DNA of 64,000 bases, from NCBI GenBank assembly GCA_900108205.1, contig FNUU01000001.1, positions 172,673-236,672 of the forward strand. The letters run 5' to 3'. Position 1 is the first letter of the stretch, and each line of letters opens with the position of its first letter. This DNA is from Eubacterium ruminantium (GTDB taxonomy: Bacteria; Bacillota; Clostridia; Lachnospirales; Lachnospiraceae). The notes beneath the pieces are model-generated. The model made no database searches, had not been told where the DNA came from, and saw only the letters and a list, made by a program, of their open reading frames with translations. The position numbers and the translations under genes were made by a program. This document shows positions 16,389-24,895 of the stretch, piece by piece.

Positions 16389-17501
16389 TCAGTAGAATTT
16401 CCTGTGCTGCATACTTATATTCATTGTCATTCCAAGACCTATCGAAAGACTCAGAAGCGAACTTAATCCGTAACTTATAAATGGCAGCGGAATACCTGTA
16501 TTTGGTAAAAGAGCCGTAGCAACTCCTATATTTATAAATGACTGATAGCCTATAAGACAAGCCACACCCGAAGCGATAAGCATCCCCAGCTTATCCTTTG
16601 CACGCCTAGCTACCCTTATACATTGTAGCACTATTAGTAGTATTAATGCAATTACAAATATACATCCGGCGAAGCCAAGTTCCTCTCCGACTATGGAAAA
16701 AATGAAGTCTGTCTGCTGCTCTGAAATGAGCTTCGTTGCCTTAACTGTGGCATCGCTGTCATTATTTAATCCCTTGCCTGTAAGCTTGCCTGAACCGATG
16801 GCCATAACAGAGTTATCCTGCTGCTGATTATCATCCTGATATTCAGAAGGATATATAAATGACATGATACGGTTAACCTGATGTTCATACAGAAGCTTCT
16901 GGTCAGGACGCTGTATATACCAGAGGAAACCACTTACAAGAGGAATCAGTATAAGCAGTATTATACCGATAACCTTATAGCTGAGTCCGGCCATATAATA
17001 CATGGTAATCATGACCATGGTTATACAGAGTGTAGTAGAAAGGTCCGGCTGCATAAATATAAAAAGTATCGGTATTGCAAGCAGTATCATAAATCTTAAT
17101 ACCGTAGAGAATTTGCTGAGTTTTTCCTTCTCCGCTGCACGGCTTAGGAATTTAGCCATAAAGATTATCATGAATATCTTGGTAAGCTCTGACGGCTGGA
17201 AGGTAATACCTGCAAATGTAAACCATCTCGTGGCATTATTTACATTTTCACCAAACAAAAGTACCGATGCCAGAAAACCAAGATTAATGAAATAAATTAT
17301 CACATAGAATTTACATATAAAATGATAATCAAAGAGCGCAACAACAATAAGAATAGCGAATCCCAGTACCGCACCTATTATCTGCTTATTTGTATAATAG
17401 CTGTCCGCACTGTTGATAATGACTATTCCCAGTGTCATGGCTCCTGCCACCAGTAAAAGCAGGAGGTAATTATAACTTTTGAGCTTTATCTTGGCAAACA
17501 T
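16389..17501 (-). CDS. RodA-type SEDS peptidoglycan glycosyltransferase
   Basis: A 370-residue polytopic SEDS protein that polymerises lipid II together with a class B PBP, here probably for cell elongation. About ten membrane segments are visible; conserved pieces include FQPSELTKIFMIIFMAKFL, FMQPDLSTTL, FSIVGEELGFAG and the C-terminal PNTGIPLPFISYGLSSLLS. The start at 17501 is preferred because AAGGTAAGAAGA lies just before it and it follows the PBP2 stop by 25 bases; a longer in-frame start would overlap PBP2. Partner of the PBP2 encoded immediately upstream. Confidence 0.95.
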   Translation of the reverse strand: MFAKIKLKSYNYLLLLLVAGAMTLGIVIINSADSYYTNKQIIGAVLGFAILIVVALFDYHFICKFYVIIYFINLGFLASVLLFGENVNNATRWFTFAGITFQPSELTKIFMIIFMAKFLSRAAEKEKLSKFSTVLRFMILLAIPILFIFMQPDLSTTLCITMVMITMYYMAGLSYKVIGIILLILIPLVSGFLWYIQRPDQKLLYEHQVNRIMSFIYPSEYQDDNQQQDNSVMAIGSGKLTGKGLNNDSDATVKATKLISEQQTDFIFSIVGEELGFAGCIFVIALILLIVLQCIRVARRAKDKLGMLIASGVACLIGYQSFINIGVATALLPNTGIPLPFISYGLSSLLSLSIGLGMTMNISMQHRKFY

Positions 17502-17526
17502 TCTTCTTACCTTCTTTTTGTTTTGC

Positions 17527-20403
17527 TTAATCCGAAGTATTCGAACTCTTTCCGAAATCCGCATCTGTCAGAGCTTCCTTATCATAGAGATAAGCATAGA
17601 TAAATGAAGCAAGCTCTGCCGAATTGGCTGAAGCATATCCATTTTGTATTACACATGTCACTGAAATTTCAGGATTATCATATGGCGCAAATGATACAAA
17701 CAGTGCATGTGCAGGTCTCGAGGTGTCTTCCTGGGCTGTACCGGTTTTTCCGGCTATCTTTATATTGACCTTATTCAGAAGCTCATTCTGTGACAGGTCG
17801 TCAGTAACTACAAGTCTGAGTCCATCATAGATTTTATTCCAGAGAGCACTATCTATATTAATTGTCGAATGAACCTTTGATTCAGTCTTTTTAATGATAT
17901 TTCCCTCATAATCAGCCACCTTGTCAATAAGTGACAGATCATAACAGATACCACGGTTGGCAACGGTGGTTATATATTTTGACATCTGTACAGGAGTGTA
18001 GCTGTTAGTACCCTGACCGATGGCGCTGGTAACTGCATCGTTATCAGACATATGAGGCTCAGTTTCATCCAGCTCTATACCTGAATAATCGTCAAAGCCA
18101 AACATTGCCGCATATTTATTCAGTCTTGCAAGCCCCTTTGAGTCATTATAATATCCATTTTCATCAGCAAGTCTGTAGCCCACCTCATAGTAAAAATAAT
18201 TACATGATATATCCAGCGCTTCCGGGATTCCAATGGTACCATGGGACATATTTGATTCCCTGTAGAGCCAGCAGGTCGGCTGTGTATAAACCTTGTCAAA
18301 GATACCCATATCCGTTATTTCTTCATCGATTCCGAGCACGCCCTCTTCCACTCCTGCTATGCTGGAAATTATCTTAAATGTAGATCCCGGAGCAGTTCTC
18401 ATCATACTTGCTCTGCTGTAAAGAGGTGTCGTCTTATCATTTAAAAGCTTGTTATAATAATCACCGTCTACAGAGTTTGTAAGATAGTTATTGTCATAGC
18501 TTGGATAACTTACAAAGGCTCTGAGCCTTCCTGTGGCAGGATCCGTAACAATAACCGCTCCCGAACAAGGATCAAGAGCGAGCATCGCAGGCGTGATCTC
18601 AATCTTACGGATCTTACGTGTCATAAACTCATAAGGTCCGAATACACCACGGCTGAATTCCTCATAATCGGTATCATTTTCCTTTGGAAGAACTCCCTGG
18701 ATATAAATAAGGTCGATAACATCATCTCCCGTAATAACCCCCTCTCTGCACATATAATGAATGATCATATTGCAGAATTCTTTATCCTTATCAAGTATTT
18801 CAATTATATGATCGCAGAGAGTATTATAGATTTCCTCTGAATCATAGAATTTATTCTTGTCAATTATCTTTGAGGTATCAATATAATAATTTTCAAGAAG
18901 ATATTTAAGGAAATCAGCTACAGAAATATTTCCGTCAACATAGCTGTTAAACTCTTTACTGTCTCTGTCCACCTTTCCCGAAAGGTATACCTCTTCGTCC
19001 CTGAGACTTCTGAATATATATTCCATATATTCCTGATATTCCTTGGAAAGACTGTTATTGCTAACAGGATTCACCTGAAGCAATTCCTTTATATATGCAA
19101 GTACATTCTTCTTTCTTTCTTCTATCAGTCTGTATACTTCTTTCTCAAGAGCGGAAGCATCCGGTTCCTTCATCTTGTCAATGGAAAGATTATTATTGTT
19201 GAACATTGCAAAATATACATCAGTTATAGGGATCTCGTTGTTTTTATTATTATCCGGCGGATATGCATTTGGTGTAATATGATTCAGAAGTATGGATGAA
19301 ATCTCCTTTTCCAGCATATCGTAACAGTATTTCTGAAGATCACTGTCTATGGAAAGATATACATCATAGCCGGCCTTTGCAGGTGTTTCCTTAACTATAT
19401 CGATAACTTTTCCGAGATTATCCACATACATGGTCTGTTCCCCGTCGGTACCGCGAAGATAGCTTTCACAATATCTTTCAATACCCATCTTACCTACAAC
19501 ATCTTTATCGGTATAAGGAACTTCAATATCACCCTTGTTAAAATATGCAAGATCTTCTTCACTTGCCTTACCTACATAGCCTATGATCTGGGCAAAATAC
19601 TCTGCATCATTATATACTCTTTCCGATCTTACAAGAATATCCATACCCGTAAGTTCATCCTTATGTTCAAGTATTACCGCCCTGCTTTTTTCAGATATGT
19701 CTTCAGCTATGGTAACCGGTACATATTGTCTGTAACGATTCAGCCACAACTGATATCTGCAGGCAAGAATTGTCATCGCATCTTCATTTGTATAATCCGC
19801 TGAAATCTGAAAATTCGGAAGATCAGAGCCGCCAAAACGCATATGATAAATGATATCTTCCGCAGGTGTCGCAAGCTCTTCATCTGTTAATTCATTTATT
19901 GTATTTTTTGAATATGCGTCCCTTAAGAAGTTTTTAAGACTGATTCCGGATTCTGTATAGCGGTATTTTCCATCCTTATATTCAATAGGAAAATCAGCAG
20001 TAATATGGTCATCGTAGATTTTAAGTATCTGAATGACATCATATACCACCTGATTTTTAAGGATATTTTCGGATATCCCCAGTGCCTCGGCTCTCTGTGT
20101 AAGATAATTATTATTACCGAACGTCAGATCATAGGTCAGCTTGTTATATGCAAGCAGCTTTCCGTTGACATCATAAATATTGCCCCTGACCGAATCCACT
20201 GTAAGTGTTTTTTCGGTACGGACAGTAAAGTCAATCTCATATTCATCACCATTCTTGATCTGAAGAACGAAAAGTCTCTTTCCAAGGAGAAAGAATAAAA
20301 AGATCATCAGTATTGTTACAGGGAAAATCCTGCTTTTCAGATAATCGAGAAGAATATTCTTAAGATTCTCAAGAAATTCCTTTATCATTTTAAAAGGACT
20401 CAT
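17527..20403 (-). CDS. Large class B penicillin-binding protein (PBP2-like)
   Basis: A 958-residue transpeptidase with one N-terminal membrane segment (about residues 27-47), a dimerisation domain (from SVRGNIYDVNGKLLAYN), and a transpeptidase domain with STFK (Ser674), SCN (in DISCNYFYYEVG) and KTGTAQ. It cross-links peptidoglycan as the partner of RodA. About 235 residues (roughly 372-610) are inserted before the SGAVIVTDPATGRLRAFVSYPS segment that starts the catalytic core. This makes it much longer than the 600-700 residues usual for PBP2. The insert is Asn/Asp/Glu/Tyr-rich and mainly helical-looking. Its ATG overlaps the mreD stop (ATGA). Confidence 0.94.
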   Translation of the reverse strand: MSPFKMIKEFLENLKNILLDYLKSRIFPVTILMIFLFFLLGKRLFVLQIKNGDEYEIDFTVRTEKTLTVDSVRGNIYDVNGKLLAYNKLTYDLTFGNNNYLTQRAEALGISENILKNQVVYDVIQILKIYDDHITADFPIEYKDGKYRYTESGISLKNFLRDAYSKNTINELTDEELATPAEDIIYHMRFGGSDLPNFQISADYTNEDAMTILACRYQLWLNRYRQYVPVTIAEDISEKSRAVILEHKDELTGMDILVRSERVYNDAEYFAQIIGYVGKASEEDLAYFNKGDIEVPYTDKDVVGKMGIERYCESYLRGTDGEQTMYVDNLGKVIDIVKETPAKAGYDVYLSIDSDLQKYCYDMLEKEISSILLNHITPNAYPPDNNKNNEIPITDVYFAMFNNNNLSIDKMKEPDASALEKEVYRLIEERKKNVLAYIKELLQVNPVSNNSLSKEYQEYMEYIFRSLRDEEVYLSGKVDRDSKEFNSYVDGNISVADFLKYLLENYYIDTSKIIDKNKFYDSEEIYNTLCDHIIEILDKDKEFCNMIIHYMCREGVITGDDVIDLIYIQGVLPKENDTDYEEFSRGVFGPYEFMTRKIRKIEITPAMLALDPCSGAVIVTDPATGRLRAFVSYPSYDNNYLTNSVDGDYYNKLLNDKTTPLYSRASMMRTAPGSTFKIISSIAGVEEGVLGIDEEITDMGIFDKVYTQPTCWLYRESNMSHGTIGIPEALDISCNYFYYEVGYRLADENGYYNDSKGLARLNKYAAMFGFDDYSGIELDETEPHMSDNDAVTSAIGQGTNSYTPVQMSKYITTVANRGICYDLSLIDKVADYEGNIIKKTESKVHSTINIDSALWNKIYDGLRLVVTDDLSQNELLNKVNIKIAGKTGTAQEDTSRPAHALFVSFAPYDNPEISVTCVIQNGYASANSAELASFIYAYLYDKEALTDADFGKSSNTSD

Positions 20404-20909
20404 TTTTTAGCTTCACTTACCTTTTTCTTTAAATATTTATTGATCCGTACATAAATCCTGTAAACAACTACAGTTATTAAAACTGTATACAAAGTCTTAG
20501 GAAGTATTATATGCACAAGATATCGTCCGAAATAAAGTCTGTTTCTGAGTAAAAATGCAAATATATATACCATAAATTCTATAAACAGTTCATCCACAGC
20601 AGATATCATGACAGGAAGCATCACATCCTCCATAAGATATTTTCTGTGAAAAAAACCGTTTACATATCCTACAAGCATATATAAAAACATAAAAGGTCCC
20701 ATCAGACTTCCATAGAAAATATCATAAAGCATTCCACAGAAAAAGCCTGTGAGAAGACCTTCACGTCTTCCTCTCATAATACCAAAGGACATGGTTATTA
20801 TGATAAGAAGATCTGGCGTAACGCCGGAAATATCATGCAGATTAAAAACAGTAGTCTGCAAAACAAATGAAATTATTATAAGAAATGCGATTACCAGAGT
20901 TCTTCTCAT
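20400..20909 (-). CDS. Rod shape-determining protein MreD
   Basis: A 169-residue membrane protein with five or six hydrophobic segments, starting MRRTLVIAFLIIISFVLQTT. It has the MreD-typical GLLTGFFCGMLYDIFYGSLMGPFMFLYMLVG region. MreD works with MreC, RodA and PBP2 in the elongasome. It shares overlapping start/stop codons with both mreC and PBP2, so the three are translationally coupled. Confidence 0.9.
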   Translation of the reverse strand: MRRTLVIAFLIIISFVLQTTVFNLHDISGVTPDLLIIITMSFGIMRGRREGLLTGFFCGMLYDIFYGSLMGPFMFLYMLVGYVNGFFHRKYLMEDVMLPVMISAVDELFIEFMVYIFAFLLRNRLYFGRYLVHIILPKTLYTVLITVVVYRIYVRINKYLKKKVSEAKK

Positions 20910-21763
20910 TAATAATCCACTACCTGCTTTCTGTCAATTATAACCAGAACATCCTTTACATCCGAGAAATCCACGGCTGTAGAGATCTTGGCTGTTTTCG
21001 TAATATTGTTGGTATCATTTGTGATCTCTGTCACATATCCTATGGTTATACCATAAAAATATCTGTCGGAAACATTTGAAGTAATAACCCTGTCTCCCAC
21101 ATCTACCTTTGCGTCTTTATTGATATCCTTAACATAGAGGAAGCCATCCTCCATATTCAAAAGACTGCCCTCAACATTGCATAATGCATTATCCCTGCCG
21201 ACTTCTGCAGTGATATTCGACCTGTCATCGATTATAGCTCTGACCCTTGCATAATTATCATAAGACTCTATCACTATACCGAGAAGTCCGTTGTCACAGA
21301 GCACGTTGCAGCCTTCATAAACACCATCATTCATTCCCTTATCAATATACAGCTCACTGAACCATGAGCTGGAGTCGGTAGAGAAAACCCTTGCAGCCGT
21401 TTTTTTATATTCAGGGAACTTTTTATCAAGCTCATAAAGCTTTCTGAGCTCATCAAGCTCTGCAAGCTCTGCCTGATATTTTGCAGCTGAATTCTGGTAA
21501 TTCTTCAGTTCCTTACGGAGTTCTTCATTTTCATCATTTATTTTCTTGACACTTCCAAAGTATTTAAAACCGTCTGCAAGAGCACTTCCGGCCCTGTCTG
21601 CTCCCTCCTGCACAGGAACTATGATGCCTGCAAACAGACTTCTTATCTTCTTCGTCTCTTCTTTAAAAAATATGGATAGAACTAGGAATACTATGCATAT
21701 TACAGTAAGAGCAAGAAAAAGATATCTTGGACTTATATCTTTTTTGTTTTTATTTGCTTTCAT
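20909..21763 (-). CDS. Rod shape-determining protein MreC
   Basis: A 284-residue bitopic protein with a short cytoplasmic N-terminus, one membrane segment (about residues 13-31, YLFLALTVICIVFLVLSIFF), a coiled coil (about 70-110) and two beta domains outside the cell (VFSTDSSSWFSELYIDKGMN, then GDRVITSN). MreC activates PBP2 in the elongasome. Its start overlaps the radC stop. The usual mreB gene, expected between radC and mreC, is absent. Confidence 0.94.
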   Translation of the reverse strand: MKANKNKKDISPRYLFLALTVICIVFLVLSIFFKEETKKIRSLFAGIIVPVQEGADRAGSALADGFKYFGSVKKINDENEELRKELKNYQNSAAKYQAELAELDELRKLYELDKKFPEYKKTAARVFSTDSSSWFSELYIDKGMNDGVYEGCNVLCDNGLLGIVIESYDNYARVRAIIDDRSNITAEVGRDNALCNVEGSLLNMEDGFLYVKDINKDAKVDVGDRVITSNVSDRYFYGITIGYVTEITNDTNNITKTAKISTAVDFSDVKDVLVIIDRKQVVDY

Positions 21764-22464
21764 TATATAAAACCTCTTTCATGAAGACTCACGTAGGTTC
21801 GGTCTCCTATAACAATATGATCCAGCACTTCAATGCCCAGAAGCTTTCCGGCCTCTATTATCCGTTTTGTGACTACTATATCCACATCACTCGGTTCAGG
21901 ATCTCCTGAAGGATGATTATGTATAAGCACAATATTAACGGCATTGCATTTAAGAGCATCCACAAATACTTCTCTCGAAGAAAGCAGAGCCCTGTTTACA
22001 GTGCCTTCCGACAGTTCAGACCATTTGATCAGCTCGTTTGATGCAGACAGAAACATCACTATGACCTTTTCCCTAGTAAGGAAACGGCAGTATTCCATAA
22101 AATATTCTGCAATTGCTTCGGGTGAAGACAGATTCACCAGTTCCTTTCTGCTGCTCATTGCAATGCGTCTTGATAATTCGCATATTGCAAGTATCTGGCA
22201 GGCCTTGACTTTGCCGATTCCGCTTATGCGAAGAAGATCATGAAACGAAAGATAATTCAGTCCGACAAGCCCCTTGTGGATTGGATGGAAGTTAAGCACT
22301 CTCTGAGCCAGGGAAATCACATTCTCATCTCTGTTGCCGCTGCCCAGAATAAGACTTAAAAGCTCTGCATCAGAAAGGGTTCCCACGCCCATATTAACAG
22401 CCTTTTCTCTTGGTCTTTCATCAGCTACCATATTGCTGATCTTAAGTAATTCATTTTTATTCAT
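21763..22464 (-). CDS. RadC family JAB-domain protein
   Basis: A 233-residue protein with an N-terminal helix-hairpin-helix-like region (LLRISGIGKVKACQILAI) and a C-terminal JAB/MPN domain carrying the metal motif HNHPSGDPEPSDVD. The historical link to DNA repair is doubtful and the biochemical role is unknown. AGAGGTATTATA upstream supports ATG 22464 over an earlier in-frame start. It is directly upstream of mreC, as in many bacteria where radC precedes mreB-mreC-mreD. Confidence 0.92.
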   Translation of the reverse strand: MNKNELLKISNMVADERPREKAVNMGVGTLSDAELLSLILGSGNRDENVISLAQRVLNFHPIHKGLVGLNYLSFHDLLRISGIGKVKACQILAICELSRRIAMSSRKELVNLSSPEAIAEYFMEYCRFLTREKVIVMFLSASNELIKWSELSEGTVNRALLSSREVFVDALKCNAVNIVLIHNHPSGDPEPSDVDIVVTKRIIEAGKLLGIEVLDHIVIGDRTYVSLHERGFI

Positions 22465-22512
22465 TATAATACCTCTTTCTGCCTCTCCAAGCATAAAGAA
22501 GGTATGTAGATT

Positions 22513-23799
22513 TTACAATAAACCTTTGTTTTTTTCTACAATTTTCTGCAAAGACATAATAATTCCATATTTTGCATGCGGATAATTAAGTCCTCCCTGG
22601 AAATAAACCGCGTATGGTTCCTTCATTGGAGCATCTGCAGAAAGCTCAATTGATGAGCCTGAGGTAAAGGCACCCGCTGCCATGATAACATCACAGTCAT
22701 AGCCCGGCATTGCCCATGGAACAGGTGTAACAAAGCTGTCCACAGGGGCCGCTGCCTGTATTCCCTCACAAAAAGCTTTTACATTATCTGCAGAACCAAG
22801 AGTAACAGCCTGTATAATATCAGCCCTTTCCTCATTTCCTGAAGGGATTGCCGTAAATCCAAGTCTTTCATATATATTAGCTGCCAGAATAGCCCCCTTA
22901 AGAGCACTTGCTGTAACTGTCGGGGCAAAGAAAAGTCCCATAAGGAAATCTCTTGTGGCTGACATACTTGCTCCAACCTCTTTACCGAGTCCCGGAGTCG
23001 TCAGTCTGATAGCAGCATTTTCAACGCATTCCTTTGTACCGCAGATATATCCGCCGCATTTTGCAAGTCCACCGCCCGGATTTTTTATAAGAGAGCCAAC
23101 CACCATATCAGCACCATATTCCGAAGGCTCTGTGGTTTCAACGAATTCTCCGTAGCAGTTATCTATCATGATAATAATGTCATTTCTGATGCTTTTAACA
23201 AATTTTATAGCTTCGGCTATCTCTCCTACACTGAGGGATTTTCTTGTGTCGTAGCCCTTTGAACGCTGTATCTCAATAAGCTTGGTTTCCGGTTTTATAG
23301 CATTTTTTATAGCAGGAAAATCAAAGCTTCCATCCGGAAGAAGATCAACCTGATCGTATCCGATACCAAATTCAGCCAAAGAACCCTTTTCTTCTCTGAC
23401 TCCGATAACTCCCTGAAGAGTATCATAAACCTTTCCGGCTATGGAAAGCATTCTGTCTCCCGGTCTTAAATTACCGGCAAGCGCTATTGTAAGAGCATGG
23501 GTTCCGCAGGTTATCTGCTGACGTACCAAAGCGTCCTCGGTACGAAATACATTTGCATAAATCTTTTCAAGTGTATCACGGCCGATATCATTATATCCAT
23601 AGCCAGTAGAACCGTAAAGATGACTTTCGGCAAGATTTGCATCCTGCATAGCCTTGATTACCTTAATGCTGTTCTGCTCAGCCACGATATCAATCTTGTC
23701 AAATCTTTCCTTAAGCTCTTTCTCTACAGAAATGGCAAAGTCATATACTTTACTGTCAATTCCGAGAGACATATAATAATTCTTTATCTGATCATTCAT
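22513..23799 (-). CDS. PLP-dependent methionine gamma-lyase family protein (YnbB-like)
   Basis: A 428-residue fold-type I PLP enzyme of the group often labelled aluminium resistance protein or methionine gamma-lyase family. Visible features are the PLP phosphate/ring region FRTEDALVRQQITCGTHAL, the aspartate in IIMIDNCYGEFVE and the Schiff-base lysine in VVGSLIKNPGGGLAKCGGYI. The true substrate is not established. In Bacillus a homologue lies near glnR; here it stands between miaA and radC. The gap from miaA is 147 bases and contains tandem repeats. Confidence 0.88.
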   Translation of the reverse strand: MNDQIKNYYMSLGIDSKVYDFAISVEKELKERFDKIDIVAEQNSIKVIKAMQDANLAESHLYGSTGYGYNDIGRDTLEKIYANVFRTEDALVRQQITCGTHALTIALAGNLRPGDRMLSIAGKVYDTLQGVIGVREEKGSLAEFGIGYDQVDLLPDGSFDFPAIKNAIKPETKLIEIQRSKGYDTRKSLSVGEIAEAIKFVKSIRNDIIIMIDNCYGEFVETTEPSEYGADMVVGSLIKNPGGGLAKCGGYICGTKECVENAAIRLTTPGLGKEVGASMSATRDFLMGLFFAPTVTASALKGAILAANIYERLGFTAIPSGNEERADIIQAVTLGSADNVKAFCEGIQAAAPVDSFVTPVPWAMPGYDCDVIMAAGAFTSGSSIELSADAPMKEPYAVYFQGGLNYPHAKYGIIMSLQKIVEKNKGLL

Positions 23800-23841
23800 T
23801 TCTTATTCCTCATTAATTTTATATAATTCCCGGTAAATCCA

Positions 23842-23945
23842 CTGACGTACAGTCATGTTATCCCGCTGCATCAGTTATCATGTTTTACCTGATGTACAAT
23901 CATTTATATCCCGCTGCAGTCACCATGTCTTTGTACCTAATGTAC
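23842..23945 (+). repeat. Degenerate 47-base tandem repeat between miaA and the PLP enzyme gene
   Basis: Two units of about 47 bases begin CTGACGTAC (23842) and CTGATGTAC (23889). Each contains ATCCCGCTGCA and ends near TTTTAC or TTTGTAC. The first bases of a third unit (CTAATGTAC, 23937) follow and run into the miaA stop region. The function is unknown; there is no convincing U tract for a terminator. Confidence 0.6.
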
Positions 23946-23946
23946 T

Positions 23947-24894
23947 TTATTCTATAGTATTTAACATATATTCAAGGATTTCCTCTTCATTTTTATATAA
24001 AGATTTATCTATATAAATAACCTCCTTTTCATGCCGGAACCAGGTAAGCTGACGTTTTGCAAAATGACGTGTATTTATCTTTATATTATATATACATTCA
24101 TCCGCAGTTGAGCGTCCTCTTAAATAGTCTATAACCTCTTTATACCCGATACCCTGCATGGAAATATTATTCTCTGTAAGTCCTTCCTCAAGAAGAGATC
24201 TCACTTCCTCAAAAAGACCTGCAGCAATCATTTTATCAACTCTTTCATCAATTCTCTTGTAGAGGACCTCCCGGTTATCTGTAAGTACAAAATATCTGAA
24301 ATCATAAGGAGAATCCTTACTTTTTTCAAGAGCATTATGCGCTGAAATCTTACTGCCGTTTTTGTGATAGAAATCCAGAGCCCTTATAACACGTTTTACA
24401 TTATTAATATGTATTATTTCAGCAGATTCCGGATCAACTTCCTTCAGCATATTATAAAGCTTCTCCGGTCCGCCCTCAGTAAGAGACAGCTTCTGAAGCT
24501 CATCCTTATAACCGTCATCTTCCTCCGGTTCAAAGGATATATCATAAAGAAGTGCCTGAATATAAAAGCCGGTACCTCCGACCACTATGGGCATTTTCCC
24601 TCTGCTGTATATATCTTCCGCAGCCTCCTTGGAAAGCTTTTTAAAAAGCGAGACATTAAAATCCATAGAGGGTTCCAGTATATCTATCAAATGATGTCTG
24701 ATGCCCTGCATTTCCTCCTTCATGATCTTAGCGGTTCCGATATCCATTCTCTTATATACCTGCATTGAATCAGCTGAAATAATCTCTCCATCCAGTCTTT
24801 TTGCAAGCTCAAGAGAAAGCGCGGTCTTACCGGCAGCGGTAGGTCCTGTGATAATTATTAATTTAGGCTTTATGTTATTTACCGTTTTTTCCAT
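23947..24894 (-). CDS. tRNA dimethylallyltransferase MiaA
   Basis: A 315-residue enzyme that transfers the dimethylallyl group from DMAPP to A37 of tRNAs reading UNN codons. The P-loop IIITGPTAAGKTAL is at the N-terminus, followed by SADSMQVYKRMDIGTAK, PIVVGGTGFYIQALLYD and the C-terminal RQLTWFRHE motif. The ATG at 24894 lies two bases beyond the mutL stop; an in-frame TTG three codons upstream is less likely. It is co-transcribed with miaB, whose product later methylthiolates the same base. Confidence 0.96.
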   Translation of the reverse strand: MEKTVNNIKPKLIIITGPTAAGKTALSLELAKRLDGEIISADSMQVYKRMDIGTAKIMKEEMQGIRHHLIDILEPSMDFNVSLFKKLSKEAAEDIYSRGKMPIVVGGTGFYIQALLYDISFEPEEDDGYKDELQKLSLTEGGPEKLYNMLKEVDPESAEIIHINNVKRVIRALDFYHKNGSKISAHNALEKSKDSPYDFRYFVLTDNREVLYKRIDERVDKMIAAGLFEEVRSLLEEGLTENNISMQGIGYKEVIDYLRGRSTADECIYNIKINTRHFAKRQLTWFRHEKEVIYIDKSLYKNEEEILEYMLNTIE

Positions 24895-24895
24895 T

